Assembly (NCBI RefSeq): GCF_000379805.1
Contig: NZ_KB903542.1
Span: 20,121 to 74,027 of the forward strand
Direction: 5' to 3'
DNA: 53,907 bases
From: Lewinella cohaerens DSM 23179
GTDB taxonomy: Bacteria > Bacteroidota > Bacteroidia > Chitinophagales > Saprospiraceae
This document shows positions 34,923-44,027 of this stretch, piece by piece. The notes under the pieces are model-generated. The model had not been told where the DNA came from and ran no database searches. It worked only from the letters and a program-made list of their open reading frames with translations. Position numbers and translations under genes: made by a program. Positions within the stretch are counted from its first letter, which is position 1; every line of letters starts with the position of its first letter.

Positions 34923-36611
34923 CTAGATGGCCTTTCTGACCATTTCCATGATTTCCTTTTCTTCCTGATCCGCAGCGGCAGCTAGTTTAGTGCTTTTCGC
35001 AAGTAAATTATCTTTAAAATCTTCATCATGCAAACCGCTGGCGTTGATCTGTACATTGAGATGAGCTCCATGAATAGCTGCCCGTGCACAAAGCGCTCCT
35101 ACTCCAGCATCAGAGACCGAGGCAGGAAGGCCATTTTCTGCCATTGCCCGGCAGAGAGGGAAAATATGACTGGATGTTTCCATAATTTTAAAAGGCGTCA
35201 TCATCGCTTCTTTAGTCGCTGATTGAATAGCCTCACGGCGGGCAGCTTTTTCTGCTTCGCTACCTTTGGGCAAACGAAAAGCATCCATAATGCCCTCAAA
35301 GGCTTGGGTATCCTGATCCACAAGCAACAGAAGCTGGTCTTTGAGTTCCTGACCTCGTTCAGCCCATTCGCTAAATTCTGCCCAGCGATCATCCCAGCCT
35401 CTTTTGTGGCTACTTAGGTTTGCGACCATTGTTCCAAGGCCTGCTCCAAGTGCCCCTACATAGGCTGCAATCGAACCACCGCCAGGTGCAGGGCTTTCAC
35501 TGGCTGTTTCATTTGCAAAGTCGCGCAGGCTCATCGCAGCCAATGGCGCACCTGCCTCTTCTCGCAGTTGGTATTCAATAATTTTTTTATTGGGATCAAA
35601 AGGACTCAATTCATCCAGGCCCAAAGATTTTATGGCAATTTTTACGATCTCTTCCTCACTCACGCCTAAAGAGCGCTGCTGTTGTGCCAGAAAATACTTC
35701 CCCGCATCCAGCATTACCTGCAAAGGAACCAGACCAACAAGCTCGGAACCAGTAACGCGAAGACCACGCCGATTGGCACTCTCTCGCGTCGCTTCAAAAG
35801 CTTCGTGCAGGGCGGTAAGCTTAGTATCCGTAATGTTCATACTGATCTGCGCAACGCTATATTCTTCGATAAACCACCCAATAGCTTTTACGCCTTTACA
35901 AGCACCGGGAGTACGTACTGGTTCGCCATTTTCATCTTCCACAACAGGCCCCGTAATCGGGTTACCCGAACGCTGAATACGGCCTTTCTCTCTAATATCA
36001 AAAGCAACGGAATTGGCACGCCGAACCGAAGTCGTATTGAGGTTTACGTTGTAAGCGATCAGGAAATCACGAGCACCAATAGCTGTAGCCCCTGCTGTCG
36101 CATTGAAGGTTGCTGTCCCAAAATCAGGTTCCCATTTAGGCTGCTTCAGCTTATCTGCCAGCCCTTCGTATTCACCGGCACGAACAGTGGCCAAATTTTT
36201 CCTTTCAGGACGAGAAGCAGCACTTTCGTATAGATAAATAGGAATTTTTAATTCTTCTCCAACGCGGCGGCCCAACTGTTGCGCCCAGTGAGCAGTTTCT
36301 TCCATCGTAATGTTCGCAATAGGCACTAGCGGGCATACATCAGTGGCTCCCATACGGGGGTGCTCTCCCTGATGCTGACGCATATCGATAAGTTCCGCTG
36401 CTTTTTGAATTCCCCGAAATGCTGCTTCTACTACAGCTGCGGGTTCACCCACAAAAGTAACCACTGTACGATTCGTGGCATAACCAGGATCAACATCAAG
36501 GAGTTTTACGCCTTCAACGGTTTCAATCGCATCGGTAATTTGCTTAATGATAGTCAAGTCGCGGCCTTCACTGAAATTGGGCACGCATTCGATCAGAGCT
36601 TTTTTAGACAT
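34923..36611 (-). CDS. ftcD: Glutamate formimidoyltransferase / formimidoyltetrahydrofolate cyclodeaminase
   Basis: 562-residue bifunctional enzyme of histidine degradation. The N-terminal part (1-330) is the formiminotransferase (IECVPNFSEGRD, HPRMGATDVCPLVPI, RTPGACKGVKAIGW, QISMNITD), moving the formimino group from formiminoglutamate to tetrahydrofolate. The C-terminal part (about 355-562) is the cyclodeaminase (ESPAPGGGSIAAYVGALGAG), releasing ammonia to give methenyl-THF. No hut genes lie next to it. The leader on the minus strand is occupied by repeat B2, whose boundary lies 10 bases before the start codon. Confidence 0.95.
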   Translation of the reverse strand: MSKKALIECVPNFSEGRDLTIIKQITDAIETVEGVKLLDVDPGYATNRTVVTFVGEPAAVVEAAFRGIQKAAELIDMRQHQGEHPRMGATDVCPLVPIANITMEETAHWAQQLGRRVGEELKIPIYLYESAASRPERKNLATVRAGEYEGLADKLKQPKWEPDFGTATFNATAGATAIGARDFLIAYNVNLNTTSVRRANSVAFDIREKGRIQRSGNPITGPVVEDENGEPVRTPGACKGVKAIGWFIEEYSVAQISMNITDTKLTALHEAFEATRESANRRGLRVTGSELVGLVPLQVMLDAGKYFLAQQQRSLGVSEEEIVKIAIKSLGLDELSPFDPNKKIIEYQLREEAGAPLAAMSLRDFANETASESPAPGGGSIAAYVGALGAGLGTMVANLSSHKRGWDDRWAEFSEWAERGQELKDQLLLLVDQDTQAFEGIMDAFRLPKGSEAEKAARREAIQSATKEAMMTPFKIMETSSHIFPLCRAMAENGLPASVSDAGVGALCARAAIHGAHLNVQINASGLHDEDFKDNLLAKSTKLAAAADQEEKEIMEMVRKAI

Positions 36612-36621
36612 GTGGTCGTTA

Positions 36622-36810
36622 GTATTGCGCAGAAAAGAAAGTGTCGTTTCGCTTCGCGGCTTCTTCGAGGTTTCTCAAGTTTTCCAAATAGTTATAACAC
36701 TTTTGCCATAGCATTCCTTCCGAAAAATGAATCGTTTATCTAACTATTATGAAAACAACCACCTAGTAGACGCAAAACGAAATCGCTTTTTATTTTCGTG
36801 CTGTTTCTTA
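36622..36810 (-). repeat. Dispersed palindromic repeat, family B, copy B2, in the ftcD leader
   Basis: The fullest copy. Outer stem pairs the region 36630-36662 (GAAAAGAAA, TTTCGCTTCGCG) with 36768-36802 (CGCAAAACGAAA, TTTTTATTTTCGTGC). Inner stem pairs GTTTTCCAAATAGTTA with TAACTATTATGAAAAC. Ends GTATTGCGCA and GTGCTGTTTCTTA. On the minus strand it would be transcribed just ahead of ftcD. The rest of the 253-base gap (36811-36864) shows nothing. Confidence 0.65.
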
Positions 36811-36864
36811 TGTTTTACTTGGTAGTGCAAAGATGGGAAATTTTGGAAAGAGTTAATTTCTCTT

Positions 36865-38271
36865 TTATATCCCTAGTTCAAAATCAAGGAAAAACCCACG
36901 GTCACCAATTTTGTTTGCACTGTACTGTAGGCGAAGTACGAAATCATAATAAAAAACGAGATCTATCCCGATGCCGCCACCCCACAGAAACTCATTATTG
37001 AGTGGGTTGGGTTGGGTATTGAATGGACTGTTTGCGTAGCCCATATCACTACTCATGCTAAGGTTAAAATGAAAAGGTAGTTCCCGAAAGGATTCCAGAA
37101 AAACCCATTTACCAAAAGTAATATTTCCCTTCCAAAGATTAAAACGGACACTCTTGCGCAGGTACGCCGCATCAAGCCCATCTAGAAGGTATAATTCATA
37201 ACCACTCAACTTGCTCCTGCCAAAACCCAACGCCCGATTATAGCGATACGCCTGTGGCTGGCGGATAAATGAATATTTCCCTCCTCCGACAAGCCCAAAG
37301 CTCCAACGCTCCCCTATCGGCCAATATTTAGAACCAAAAAGATCCAGGGTAAGCGAAGAACGGTCATTGAAGATTCCGACGCCATCTTTCAGTAATTCAG
37401 CACCATAAATATGACCTGACCAAGGATAGGCCCGGTTGTCTCTAAAATCATAGGCGAAACGATAAAGCAGCCGAAAAAAACTGATTTCATTCTTGTTGCC
37501 TCCAAAATAATCGGGGTTGAAATCCTGAATAACTAAGGGGTCTATCCATTCCTGATGAAACTCCAGGCCAAACGTATGCATGGCATAAATAGCGGGGCGC
37601 CAAGTTAAGCTACTTTCAAATTTGTAAAATCTACGCAGAAAGCGAGCATCATCACGATAAAACTCCTGCTTATTATCCACCGTAGCGTAATTCACTTCGC
37701 GGTTACGGCTATAGCTAAGGCCTGCCGCCAGTCCTAGCGTTTGTTTTTTATTGATGTAGGGGATTTTATAACTGCCACTGTAGCTACGGGTGTAGCCATA
37801 TTCAAAGCCTACTTCAATCTTATCGCCCCAGCCTGTAAAGTTGAGATGATTGACTTCTAATCCGATATTCACCCGCTGAAGTGAACGGTTTTGTTCCTTC
37901 CACCAGACGTTGAAATTGCGGTCCGCTAGATCGAAGGTTGGAACGGGGTAGATGTACCAGTTTTCTAACAATTCTACTTGTAGGTGAACTTTTTGAGTAG
38001 CGCCTTCCCAGTCTTTGTAGGTGATATTCGCCTTACTGAACAGGTTGGTGTTCATAAGTTGGCGTTCTGCCTCCGCGATCTTCTTTGGTAAATTAGCGAG
38101 AGAGATGGTGTCTCCTACCTTAATCGGTAACTCTCTGAAAATGACTGCCAGCCGGGTACGTTTCTGACCAATTACTGATATCTTATCAATGGTAATAGCC
38201 GTCGACTCTTGAGCCGTTAAAGCAAAAGTGGTCAATAAAACAACAAAAATGGATAGGATGACTGCTCTCAT
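36865..38271 (-). CDS. Omp85-superfamily outer-membrane protein with one POTRA domain
   Basis: 468 residues. Signal peptide (1-20, ending FALTAQ), one POTRA-like domain (about 24-105, ITIDKISVIGQKRTR, LANLPKKIAEAERQLMNTNLFSKANI), then a beta-barrel with WYIYPVPTFDLADRNFNVWW near its start and closing strand GDRGFFLDFELGI. This layout resembles short Omp85 members of Bacteroidota (BamA/TamA/PlpD-like) rather than BamA itself, which is present at 32213. Role unknown; transport or insertion of a specific substrate is possible. Preceded by repeat B3. Confidence 0.82.
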   Translation of the reverse strand: MRAVILSIFVVLLTTFALTAQESTAITIDKISVIGQKRTRLAVIFRELPIKVGDTISLANLPKKIAEAERQLMNTNLFSKANITYKDWEGATQKVHLQVELLENWYIYPVPTFDLADRNFNVWWKEQNRSLQRVNIGLEVNHLNFTGWGDKIEVGFEYGYTRSYSGSYKIPYINKKQTLGLAAGLSYSRNREVNYATVDNKQEFYRDDARFLRRFYKFESSLTWRPAIYAMHTFGLEFHQEWIDPLVIQDFNPDYFGGNKNEISFFRLLYRFAYDFRDNRAYPWSGHIYGAELLKDGVGIFNDRSSLTLDLFGSKYWPIGERWSFGLVGGGKYSFIRQPQAYRYNRALGFGRSKLSGYELYLLDGLDAAYLRKSVRFNLWKGNITFGKWVFLESFRELPFHFNLSMSSDMGYANSPFNTQPNPLNNEFLWGGGIGIDLVFYYDFVLRLQYSANKIGDRGFFLDFELGI

Positions 38272-38272
38272 G

Positions 38273-38421
38273 ATATTGTGCAGAAAATAAAATGCGATTA
38301 GCTTCGCTGCTTCTGCGAGGTCTCTTTAGGTTTTTCAAACAGTTAAAGCACTTGAAATGAATCGTTTATTCAACTATTTGAAAAACAGAATCGCATTTTA
38401 TTTCCGTGCTGTTCCTTAAAG
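38273..38421 (-). repeat. Dispersed palindromic repeat, family B, copy B3, upstream of the Omp85 gene
   Basis: Starts one base after the start codon of the Omp85 gene. Outer stem: 17 positions of GAAAATAAAATGCGATT against AATCGCATTTTATTTCC, inner stem GTTTTTCAAACAGTT against AACTATTTGAAAAAC. The two deviations in these stems are G-U pairs if the minus strand is transcribed and A-C clashes on the plus strand. Lacks the CAACCACCTAGTAGACGC segment of B1 and B2. Confidence 0.65.
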
Positions 38422-38488
38422 TTCTTGGGGGAGTAAAGACGGTGTAAAATAGCTTTTTATTGCTATAACCTTCCCCTAATCTAAAACC

Positions 38489-39577
38489 TTACAGTAGTAT
38501 TCGACATGCGTCGTACAGGTCTTTCCAATTTTTTCGCTGACGAACTACGGTCTCTAAGTATTCCTCCCACAGTGGAGCATCCTGCTGGTTATCTTTGATA
38601 ATGGCGCCTGTGAGGCTTGCTGCCAAATCATCGGCATGCAATTCGCCATTCCCAAAATGAGTCGCTAGTGCCTGCCCGTTATTGAGTACGGAAATAGCTT
38701 CGGCTGTACTGAGCGTACTACTTGGTGATTTAATCCGTGTACGACCATCCTCGGTTTTACCTGAACGTAGCTCTCGAAAGATAGTCACCAATCGGCGTAC
38801 TTCTTCCGAAGGGAGTGGTGGCGCTGGAATTTCGAGCTGGCTTTGGGTTTGCTGTACCCTCGTTTCTACGATTTTCACTTCTTCCTCCAACGTAGCGGGG
38901 AGCGGCATAACAACCGTATTAAAACGCCGACGGAGGGCAGAGGAAAGCTCATTGACTCCTTTGTCTCGATCGTTTGCCGTAGCAATCACGTTAAATCCAC
39001 GAATGGCCTGCACTTCGGCATTCAATTCTGGAATGGGTAGTGTTTTTTCTGAGAGTATCGTTATCAGCGCATCCTGCACATCGCTTGGTATTCGGGTAAG
39101 CTCTTCTATCCGCACAACTTTGCCCGTAGTCATTCCTTTCATTATAGGGCTGGGAACAATAGCTTTTTCTGATGGCCCTTCGGCCAGCAATTGAGCGTAA
39201 TTCCAACCATAACGCAAAGCTTCTTCATTTAGGCCAGCGGTACCTTGTACCAAAAGTGTAGAGTTGCCGCTGATGGCTGCTGCCAGGTGTTCGCTCACCC
39301 ATGTTTTGGCGGTCCCGGGTATACCTACCAGTAAGAGTGCACGGTCTGTGACGAGTGTAGCAACGGCTACTTCAATCAATCGACGTTGTCCGAAGTATTT
39401 GGGCTCAACAACGGTGCCATCGGCCAACTCTCCGCCCAGCAAGTAAGTCACCACTGCTTGGGGAGAGAGCTCCCAACCTTGCGGGCGGTGTTGTTTATCC
39501 TGCGCTTTGAGGGCTTTAAGCTCTTTTGCGAAAGCGGTTTCTGCGTGTGGGCGTAGCGTATGTTTCCCTTTGGCCAT
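38489..39577 (-). CDS. MoxR-family AAA+ ATPase
   Basis: 362 residues. AAA+ core with Walker A GIPGTAKT (85-92), Walker B KVVRIEEL (153-160, with Glu-Glu rather than Asp-Glu), sensor 1 ATAND (199-203) and the ALRRRF arginine region (214-219), followed by the lid domain. The N-terminal 65 residues (basic, LGGELADGTVV) and the VEPKYFGQRRLI entry are typical of the MoxR-like group that usually works with a von Willebrand A (VWA) protein. No VWA or DUF5682-type gene is next to it here. Substrate unknown; chaperone or metal-cofactor insertion roles are family-level inference. Confidence 0.88.
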   Translation of the reverse strand: MAKGKHTLRPHAETAFAKELKALKAQDKQHRPQGWELSPQAVVTYLLGGELADGTVVEPKYFGQRRLIEVAVATLVTDRALLLVGIPGTAKTWVSEHLAAAISGNSTLLVQGTAGLNEEALRYGWNYAQLLAEGPSEKAIVPSPIMKGMTTGKVVRIEELTRIPSDVQDALITILSEKTLPIPELNAEVQAIRGFNVIATANDRDKGVNELSSALRRRFNTVVMPLPATLEEEVKIVETRVQQTQSQLEIPAPPLPSEEVRRLVTIFRELRSGKTEDGRTRIKSPSSTLSTAEAISVLNNGQALATHFGNGELHADDLAASLTGAIIKDNQQDAPLWEEYLETVVRQRKNWKDLYDACRILL

Positions 39578-39683
39578 GCGTTTGGTTCAATCTGTTTAGG
39601 CTAAGGTACGGACTCTACAGAGTAAGGGACATTGTTTTTTATTTATTTTCCAGGCTAATCTTTCTTCGCTCCTAAGACGATTA

Positions 39684-39715
39684 GTGATTCCCCGCGACAA
39701 ATCACGGGGAACCAC
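39684..39715 (-). other. Hairpin between the TonB receptor and the MoxR gene
   Basis: Stem GTGGTTCCCCG / CGCGGGGAATCAC on the minus strand, about 11 bp, with a 10-base loop and no T run. It lies 42 bases after the TonB receptor stop; a pause or processing site is as likely as a terminator. Confidence 0.4.
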
Positions 39716-39756
39716 CAATTATCTACAAAAGCCACTCATTTGTATACTTCTATTTA

Positions 39757-42147
39757 TTAAAACTGTACGCGGTATAAAAAGTCAGGAAAGAACCCACGCT
39801 GGTAGACTTCATTCACTTCGTTTGTTTGCCGATTATAGCGGCGCACAAAAACGTTTTCCTGATCCGTCAAGTTCTGAAAATCTAAATAAAAGCGGTGGGT
39901 AAGTTTACGCTTTGTACTGTTCATTGTGACACCAAATTTGAGGTCCCACCGAAAATAGGGATCAAGTGTTAGGCTGAAAGCTTCCTCTTCAACATCGACC
40001 TGAAAGCCTGCTGCTTGTGAAGCCGCCAAATCAGTAGGAGAAAAAGGCCTTCCTCCCGCTGTTGTAATTTTTGTATCCACCGTAATCGCGTTTCTGCCAT
40101 CTGGTCCAAAACTCCATTCTTTACCGGCCAGAAGATTCAAGACATAGGAGTTATTAAAGGCCGTGCTACGTTCTACGCCGTCACTTCCCTTATAGTTAGA
40201 GTCGTAGATCGAAGCTGTCAGTAAACCATAATACTTGTTACTAAAAAACTTCTCTAAGGTCAGTTCTATACCATAGTTTTCTCCTGATCCGTCATTTACA
40301 AGGCCCAATTTATTCCGTGGGAAAACAAAATCCGCACCCGTATTGAGGATAGAGAATGAACTCGCAAAAGGATCCACAGGTACGTCATTTACATCCTGAT
40401 AGTAGGCTTCTACTTTTAAGCGCCACGCCGGAGAAAATTTATAATCATAGCCCAACACAAAATGCTGGCTGCGGGTAAAATCAAGTTCTTTATTAGGCCG
40501 GCTTACCGTTCCCTGATCATCAATAGCTGCAGCTAATAAAATGGGAATTGGTTGTGCCTGGCTATGCAAACCATAGCCTAACGTAAGCCTTTGGAGGGGT
40601 GCAAAATCCCAATTCACGGCTAGTCTAGGTTCAATGGCTGCTGCATCATTAATATCTAAACATTGGGCGTGTAGTCCAGCATTCAAGGTCCACTTTGTGC
40701 TGAAGCGATATTGGGTTTGTATAAATGGTTGCAGGATTGTCGCCTGGTCCTGAAACTGATAAGCTAAGGCTAACTCACGTATGCCATCACCATCGGCATC
40801 CGGCCCTTCTTCTGCATCCAGCGAACTCAGATTATAGTCGTACAGTTCGACCAATGCCCCGGCACGCGCAGTCCAACGGGCATTGAATTTTTTATTTACG
40901 TAAGAAGATAAAGAGTAACGGTTTTCGGTATTGTCAACATCAGCATAGGGCGCCTTGAATTCCTCCTCTGTGTCTTGCAGAAAATAACGATCCTGGGTGA
41001 AGGTATTCCCAGAACTAGTACCTGCAATTACGGTCCGTATATAAGCCTTGTCGCTTAGGATAAGATTGTGGCGTAGGCCTAAAACCCCAAAACTGGATTC
41101 CGCAAAAGCGTCTTCATCCGCAGCAGCAAAAAGGTCATCTTCGGCAATTTCATCATAAAGAAAATCAATATCACTGCGGCCACCGATGCCAAAGAGGACA
41201 AATTTGCCTGCTTTCCCATTACCAAAATCCAACTTGAAAGTAAGGTCCTGGTAATTGGGAGTAGCGTTGGTTCCTACAGGAATACCCAATTCGGCGGCTA
41301 AACCAACAAAAGAGTAGCGCCCCGCCACGACATAAGAGCCACCATTAAACAATGGCCCCTCGGCCATGCCTTCCAGTCCGCTAAATGCTCCCATTTGAAG
41401 CATAAATTCATGACGATCACGATTACCGGTGCGTAGCCCGAGATCAAAAACGCCCGCCAGTGCGTTACCATATTCCGCGGGGAAAGCACTCGTCAGAAAA
41501 TCAGAGTTGCGAAGTAAATTCGGATTGAGTGCGCTCACCGGGCCTCCCGTTGTACCTAGCGTAGAAAAATGGTTGGGGTTAGGGATTGGAATGCCCTCCA
41601 ATCGCCAAAGTACGCCGGTCGGCGAATTACCCCGAATAACAATATCGTTCCTAGAATCATTGGCGGTAGATACGCCAGCAAAGTTACTGGCCAGTCGAGC
41701 AACATCGCTATTCCCACCTGCATAACGGTTGACTTCTTCCACAGAAAAGGTCCGTGCTGAGATGGTTGCTAATTCATTTTGCGGACGATCTTTATCCACA
41801 TTCGCGGTTACGACCACGGCGTCGAGTTCAGCGATTGCTTCTTCCATTGCCAGCTGTAAGATGACCTCCTTACCTGCTCCCACCACAATATTGGGAATCG
41901 TAAGGGCTTCATACCCCAGGTATGTAATCCGGATAACCTGGCGGCCATAGGGTACATCTTTCAAACGGAAATAACCGTCAATATCAGTAACTGTGCCAAG
42001 GGAGTTTTCGATGCCAATCAATTCTACGGCAGCACCAATGAGTGGCATCTCAGATTGTTGGTCAATAATCGTTCCTTTGATCGTTTGCTGCGACCAAAGG
42101 GCCATAGCTGAGAAAAGAATTGAAAACGTGAATAATAGTCGTAACAT
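39757..42147 (-). CDS. TonB-dependent receptor with carboxypeptidase-regulatory-like domain
   Basis: 796 residues. Signal peptide (1-20, ending ALWSQQ), a CarboxypepD_reg-like domain (about 22-105, IKGTIIDQQSEMPLIGAAVELIG, YLGYEALTIPNI), a plug domain (about 110-235, NELATISARTFSVEEVNRYAGG, DIVIRGNSPTGVLWRLEGIPIPNPNHF), and a 22-stranded-type barrel to the C-terminal FLYRVQF. Ligand unknown. It is not followed by a SusD gene, so it does not form a glycan-uptake pair; other nutrients, metal chelates or peptides are possible. Next gene downstream is the MoxR ATPase. Confidence 0.92.
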   Translation of the reverse strand: MLRLLFTFSILFSAMALWSQQTIKGTIIDQQSEMPLIGAAVELIGIENSLGTVTDIDGYFRLKDVPYGRQVIRITYLGYEALTIPNIVVGAGKEVILQLAMEEAIAELDAVVVTANVDKDRPQNELATISARTFSVEEVNRYAGGNSDVARLASNFAGVSTANDSRNDIVIRGNSPTGVLWRLEGIPIPNPNHFSTLGTTGGPVSALNPNLLRNSDFLTSAFPAEYGNALAGVFDLGLRTGNRDRHEFMLQMGAFSGLEGMAEGPLFNGGSYVVAGRYSFVGLAAELGIPVGTNATPNYQDLTFKLDFGNGKAGKFVLFGIGGRSDIDFLYDEIAEDDLFAAADEDAFAESSFGVLGLRHNLILSDKAYIRTVIAGTSSGNTFTQDRYFLQDTEEEFKAPYADVDNTENRYSLSSYVNKKFNARWTARAGALVELYDYNLSSLDAEEGPDADGDGIRELALAYQFQDQATILQPFIQTQYRFSTKWTLNAGLHAQCLDINDAAAIEPRLAVNWDFAPLQRLTLGYGLHSQAQPIPILLAAAIDDQGTVSRPNKELDFTRSQHFVLGYDYKFSPAWRLKVEAYYQDVNDVPVDPFASSFSILNTGADFVFPRNKLGLVNDGSGENYGIELTLEKFFSNKYYGLLTASIYDSNYKGSDGVERSTAFNNSYVLNLLAGKEWSFGPDGRNAITVDTKITTAGGRPFSPTDLAASQAAGFQVDVEEEAFSLTLDPYFRWDLKFGVTMNSTKRKLTHRFYLDFQNLTDQENVFVRRYNRQTNEVNEVYQRGFFPDFLYRVQF

Positions 42148-42271
42148 CTTAATGAGCTTTGGTAAATTCAGGATCTGAATAATTTAATGGACCAAAGCTG
42201 CCCCTTCTGTGCTTGCTACAACAGTATTTTCTGGTGAATCGTCATTTTTACACACTGAATGGTAATACGGC

Positions 42272-43273
42272 TTAAAATTGCCCTGCGTCTTCCCGATAAA
42301 TGACGGCTAACAATACTTGCCCTACTGCTCGCAGGGTGTTTTTGTCAATGATTTCCATATCGTCATGATGGGTATGCCAATGAGGGCCAAATGCTGTCTC
42401 TTCTGTTCCTTTTAGGTTGATGATATCAATCATAGGGATACCAGCAATCGTGTTTACAAAAAAATGATCATCGGTAATCCCAGGGCCACCTTCATTGAGG
42501 AAATAGTTACTACGCCCCATTTGCTTTGCCAACGTCCACACTTTTTTCACGATAGGCTGTGCGTATTGCCAGCTATTCCCTTCAATTTTAAATTGAGCAT
42601 CTTTTGCGCCGACCATGTCTAGCAAAATGCCGTAACGAGGCTTTATCGCCGTCGGGCGGTTATTCGACCAATATTGACTTCCTAGGCAATAGGTGTTCGG
42701 CTGGCCTCCTGCTTCACCATAGTCTTCGGCATCAAACAGCACCAAGTCTACTCCGATACCTACTTTTTGTGTTGCCAAAGTACGGGCTATCTGTAGCAGT
42801 ACCCCTACTCCACTACCTCCATCATCGGCACCCAATATTGGCTCGGCTTCTCGATCTATATTCAAAGGACTATCCGCAATGTGACGCGTATCCCAGTGAG
42901 CGGCCAGCATAATGCGATCAGATACTTCAGGGTTAAACTGGGCAATGATATTCGTGGCTTTGTATTTTTCACCGGTATAAACGGTCGCCTGAAAATCCTG
43001 CTCGATTACTTTTGCACCTGTCGCTTTTAGTTCTGCTACCAACCATTCTTTGGTCGCATCATGGCCTTCACTACCCATTACACGAGGACCAAAGCTTACT
43101 TGTTTGGCAATATCATCGTAAGCAGCATCAGCATCAAAAGCAGGAACAGCTACAGGCCCTTTGGGGCGAGGAGTATCTGGTCTTTGTGGAGGATCTCCCT
43201 TACAAGAAGTATAGAAAAGACTACCTGTTACCAGAAAAAAAACACTAAAGAGCAAGAGCTTCGAATTACGCAT
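42272..43273 (-). CDS. M28 family metallopeptidase, lipoprotein (glutaminyl-cyclase-like)
   Basis: 333 residues. Lipoprotein signal with Cys24 (GSLFYTSC). The M28 fold is clear: AAHWDTRHIADSP (first zinc His and Asp region), GADDGGSGVGVLLQIA (bridging Asp), VLFDAEDYGE (Glu ligands), ILLDMVGAKD, and HTHHDDMEIIDK (last His). The VLFDAEDYGEAG motif and the ADSP element resemble bacterial glutaminyl-peptide cyclotransferases of the M28 group as much as aminopeptidases, so the reaction is uncertain. Periplasmic or surface-anchored. A perfect -7 box lies 25 bases upstream. Confidence 0.9.
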   Translation of the reverse strand: MRNSKLLLFSVFFLVTGSLFYTSCKGDPPQRPDTPRPKGPVAVPAFDADAAYDDIAKQVSFGPRVMGSEGHDATKEWLVAELKATGAKVIEQDFQATVYTGEKYKATNIIAQFNPEVSDRIMLAAHWDTRHIADSPLNIDREAEPILGADDGGSGVGVLLQIARTLATQKVGIGVDLVLFDAEDYGEAGGQPNTYCLGSQYWSNNRPTAIKPRYGILLDMVGAKDAQFKIEGNSWQYAQPIVKKVWTLAKQMGRSNYFLNEGGPGITDDHFFVNTIAGIPMIDIINLKGTEETAFGPHWHTHHDDMEIIDKNTLRAVGQVLLAVIYREDAGQF

Positions 43274-43298
43274 GAGCGATCATAATTATATTGAGAAA

Positions 43299-43306
43299 CA
43301 AAGATA
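43299..43306 (-). promoter_or_regulatory. Candidate -7 box for the M28 peptidase
   Basis: TATCTTTG on the minus strand, perfect TAnnTTTG, 25 bases before the start codon at 43273. Confidence 0.55.
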
Positions 43307-43452
43307 AGACCTTCAATGACATTTTTGTGTTTAAGCTAAAGCAGTATCAGGCTTGATTCCACTTGATTTCAACGCTGGAAATTATCAAATGCATCAATAA
43401 CGACTATTTTCGGGTTGCTGTGGTTGGTTTTACCATTGATGTAACACAAACG

Positions 43453-43947
43453 TTAAGCCGTTAACGCTAAAAGTCCGTCTACATCCAAAACCCGAGTATA
43501 CATATGGAGGCTTCCATCCTTGTTCATTGGCCATTCTTCGCGCGGGCGATCCCAATACAGCTCTACGCCATTTCCGTCGGGGTCGTCCAGATAAATAGCC
43601 TCTGAAACACCATGATCAGAAGCTCCTGTAAGGGGATAATCAGCGCTAATCAGTCGCTTCACAATAGCAGACAGGTCTTCTCGTGTAGGATAGACCAATG
43701 CGGTATGAAAGAGACCAACTGCACGGCGATCTGATCGTGGTGCTCCTTTGCTAAACCAGGTATTCAAGCCTATATGATGATGATAACCACCCGCTGAAAT
43801 AAAGGCAGCATCTTCGCCATAAGTAGCCATTACCTCAAAGCCCAATAGGCCACAGTAAAAATCCAGCGCTCGCTGCAAATCTGCCACCTTCAAGTGTACG
43901 TGCCCTATCCGGGCACCCGCAGGAATCTGATATTCTGGTTTTGACAT
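43453..43947 (-). CDS. VOC family (glyoxalase/extradiol dioxygenase-like) protein
   Basis: 164 residues with one full pair of beta-alpha-beta-beta-beta modules: GHVHLKVADLQRALDFYCGLLGF (first metal His), GGYHHHIGLNTW, LFHTALVYPT (second His), and IYLDDPDGNGVELYWDRP (Glu ligand). The DHGVSEAIYLDDPDGNGVELY pattern is that of the catechol-2,3-dioxygenase-like CatE group, small single-domain VOC proteins. Substrate unknown. It reads from a leader containing half of a family B repeat and is followed by nothing on its strand until the M28 gene. Confidence 0.92.
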   Translation of the reverse strand: MSKPEYQIPAGARIGHVHLKVADLQRALDFYCGLLGFEVMATYGEDAAFISAGGYHHHIGLNTWFSKGAPRSDRRAVGLFHTALVYPTREDLSAIVKRLISADYPLTGASDHGVSEAIYLDDPDGNGVELYWDRPREEWPMNKDGSLHMYTRVLDVDGLLALTA

Positions 43948-43954
43948 AGTTTAT

Positions 43955-44027
43955 GTATTGCGCAAAAGGAATGGAAAACTCAATTAACTTCAAAGTCTCT
44001 TAGATTTTCAAATAGCCGAACACCTTT
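43955..44027 (-). repeat. Family B repeat, truncated copy B4, upstream of the VOC gene
   Basis: Left half only: GTATTGCGCA, the GTCTCTTAG block and TTTTCAAATAG, aligned with copies B2 and B3. It ends at the zwf stop codon, so the right half is missing. It begins 7 bases before the VOC start codon. Confidence 0.5.

Noticed and set aside
38682-39194. 170-codon open frame opposite the MoxR gene
   Set aside because: Ser/Arg/Thr-rich translation typical of the reverse complement of a real gene; the minus-strand frame has all AAA+ motifs.
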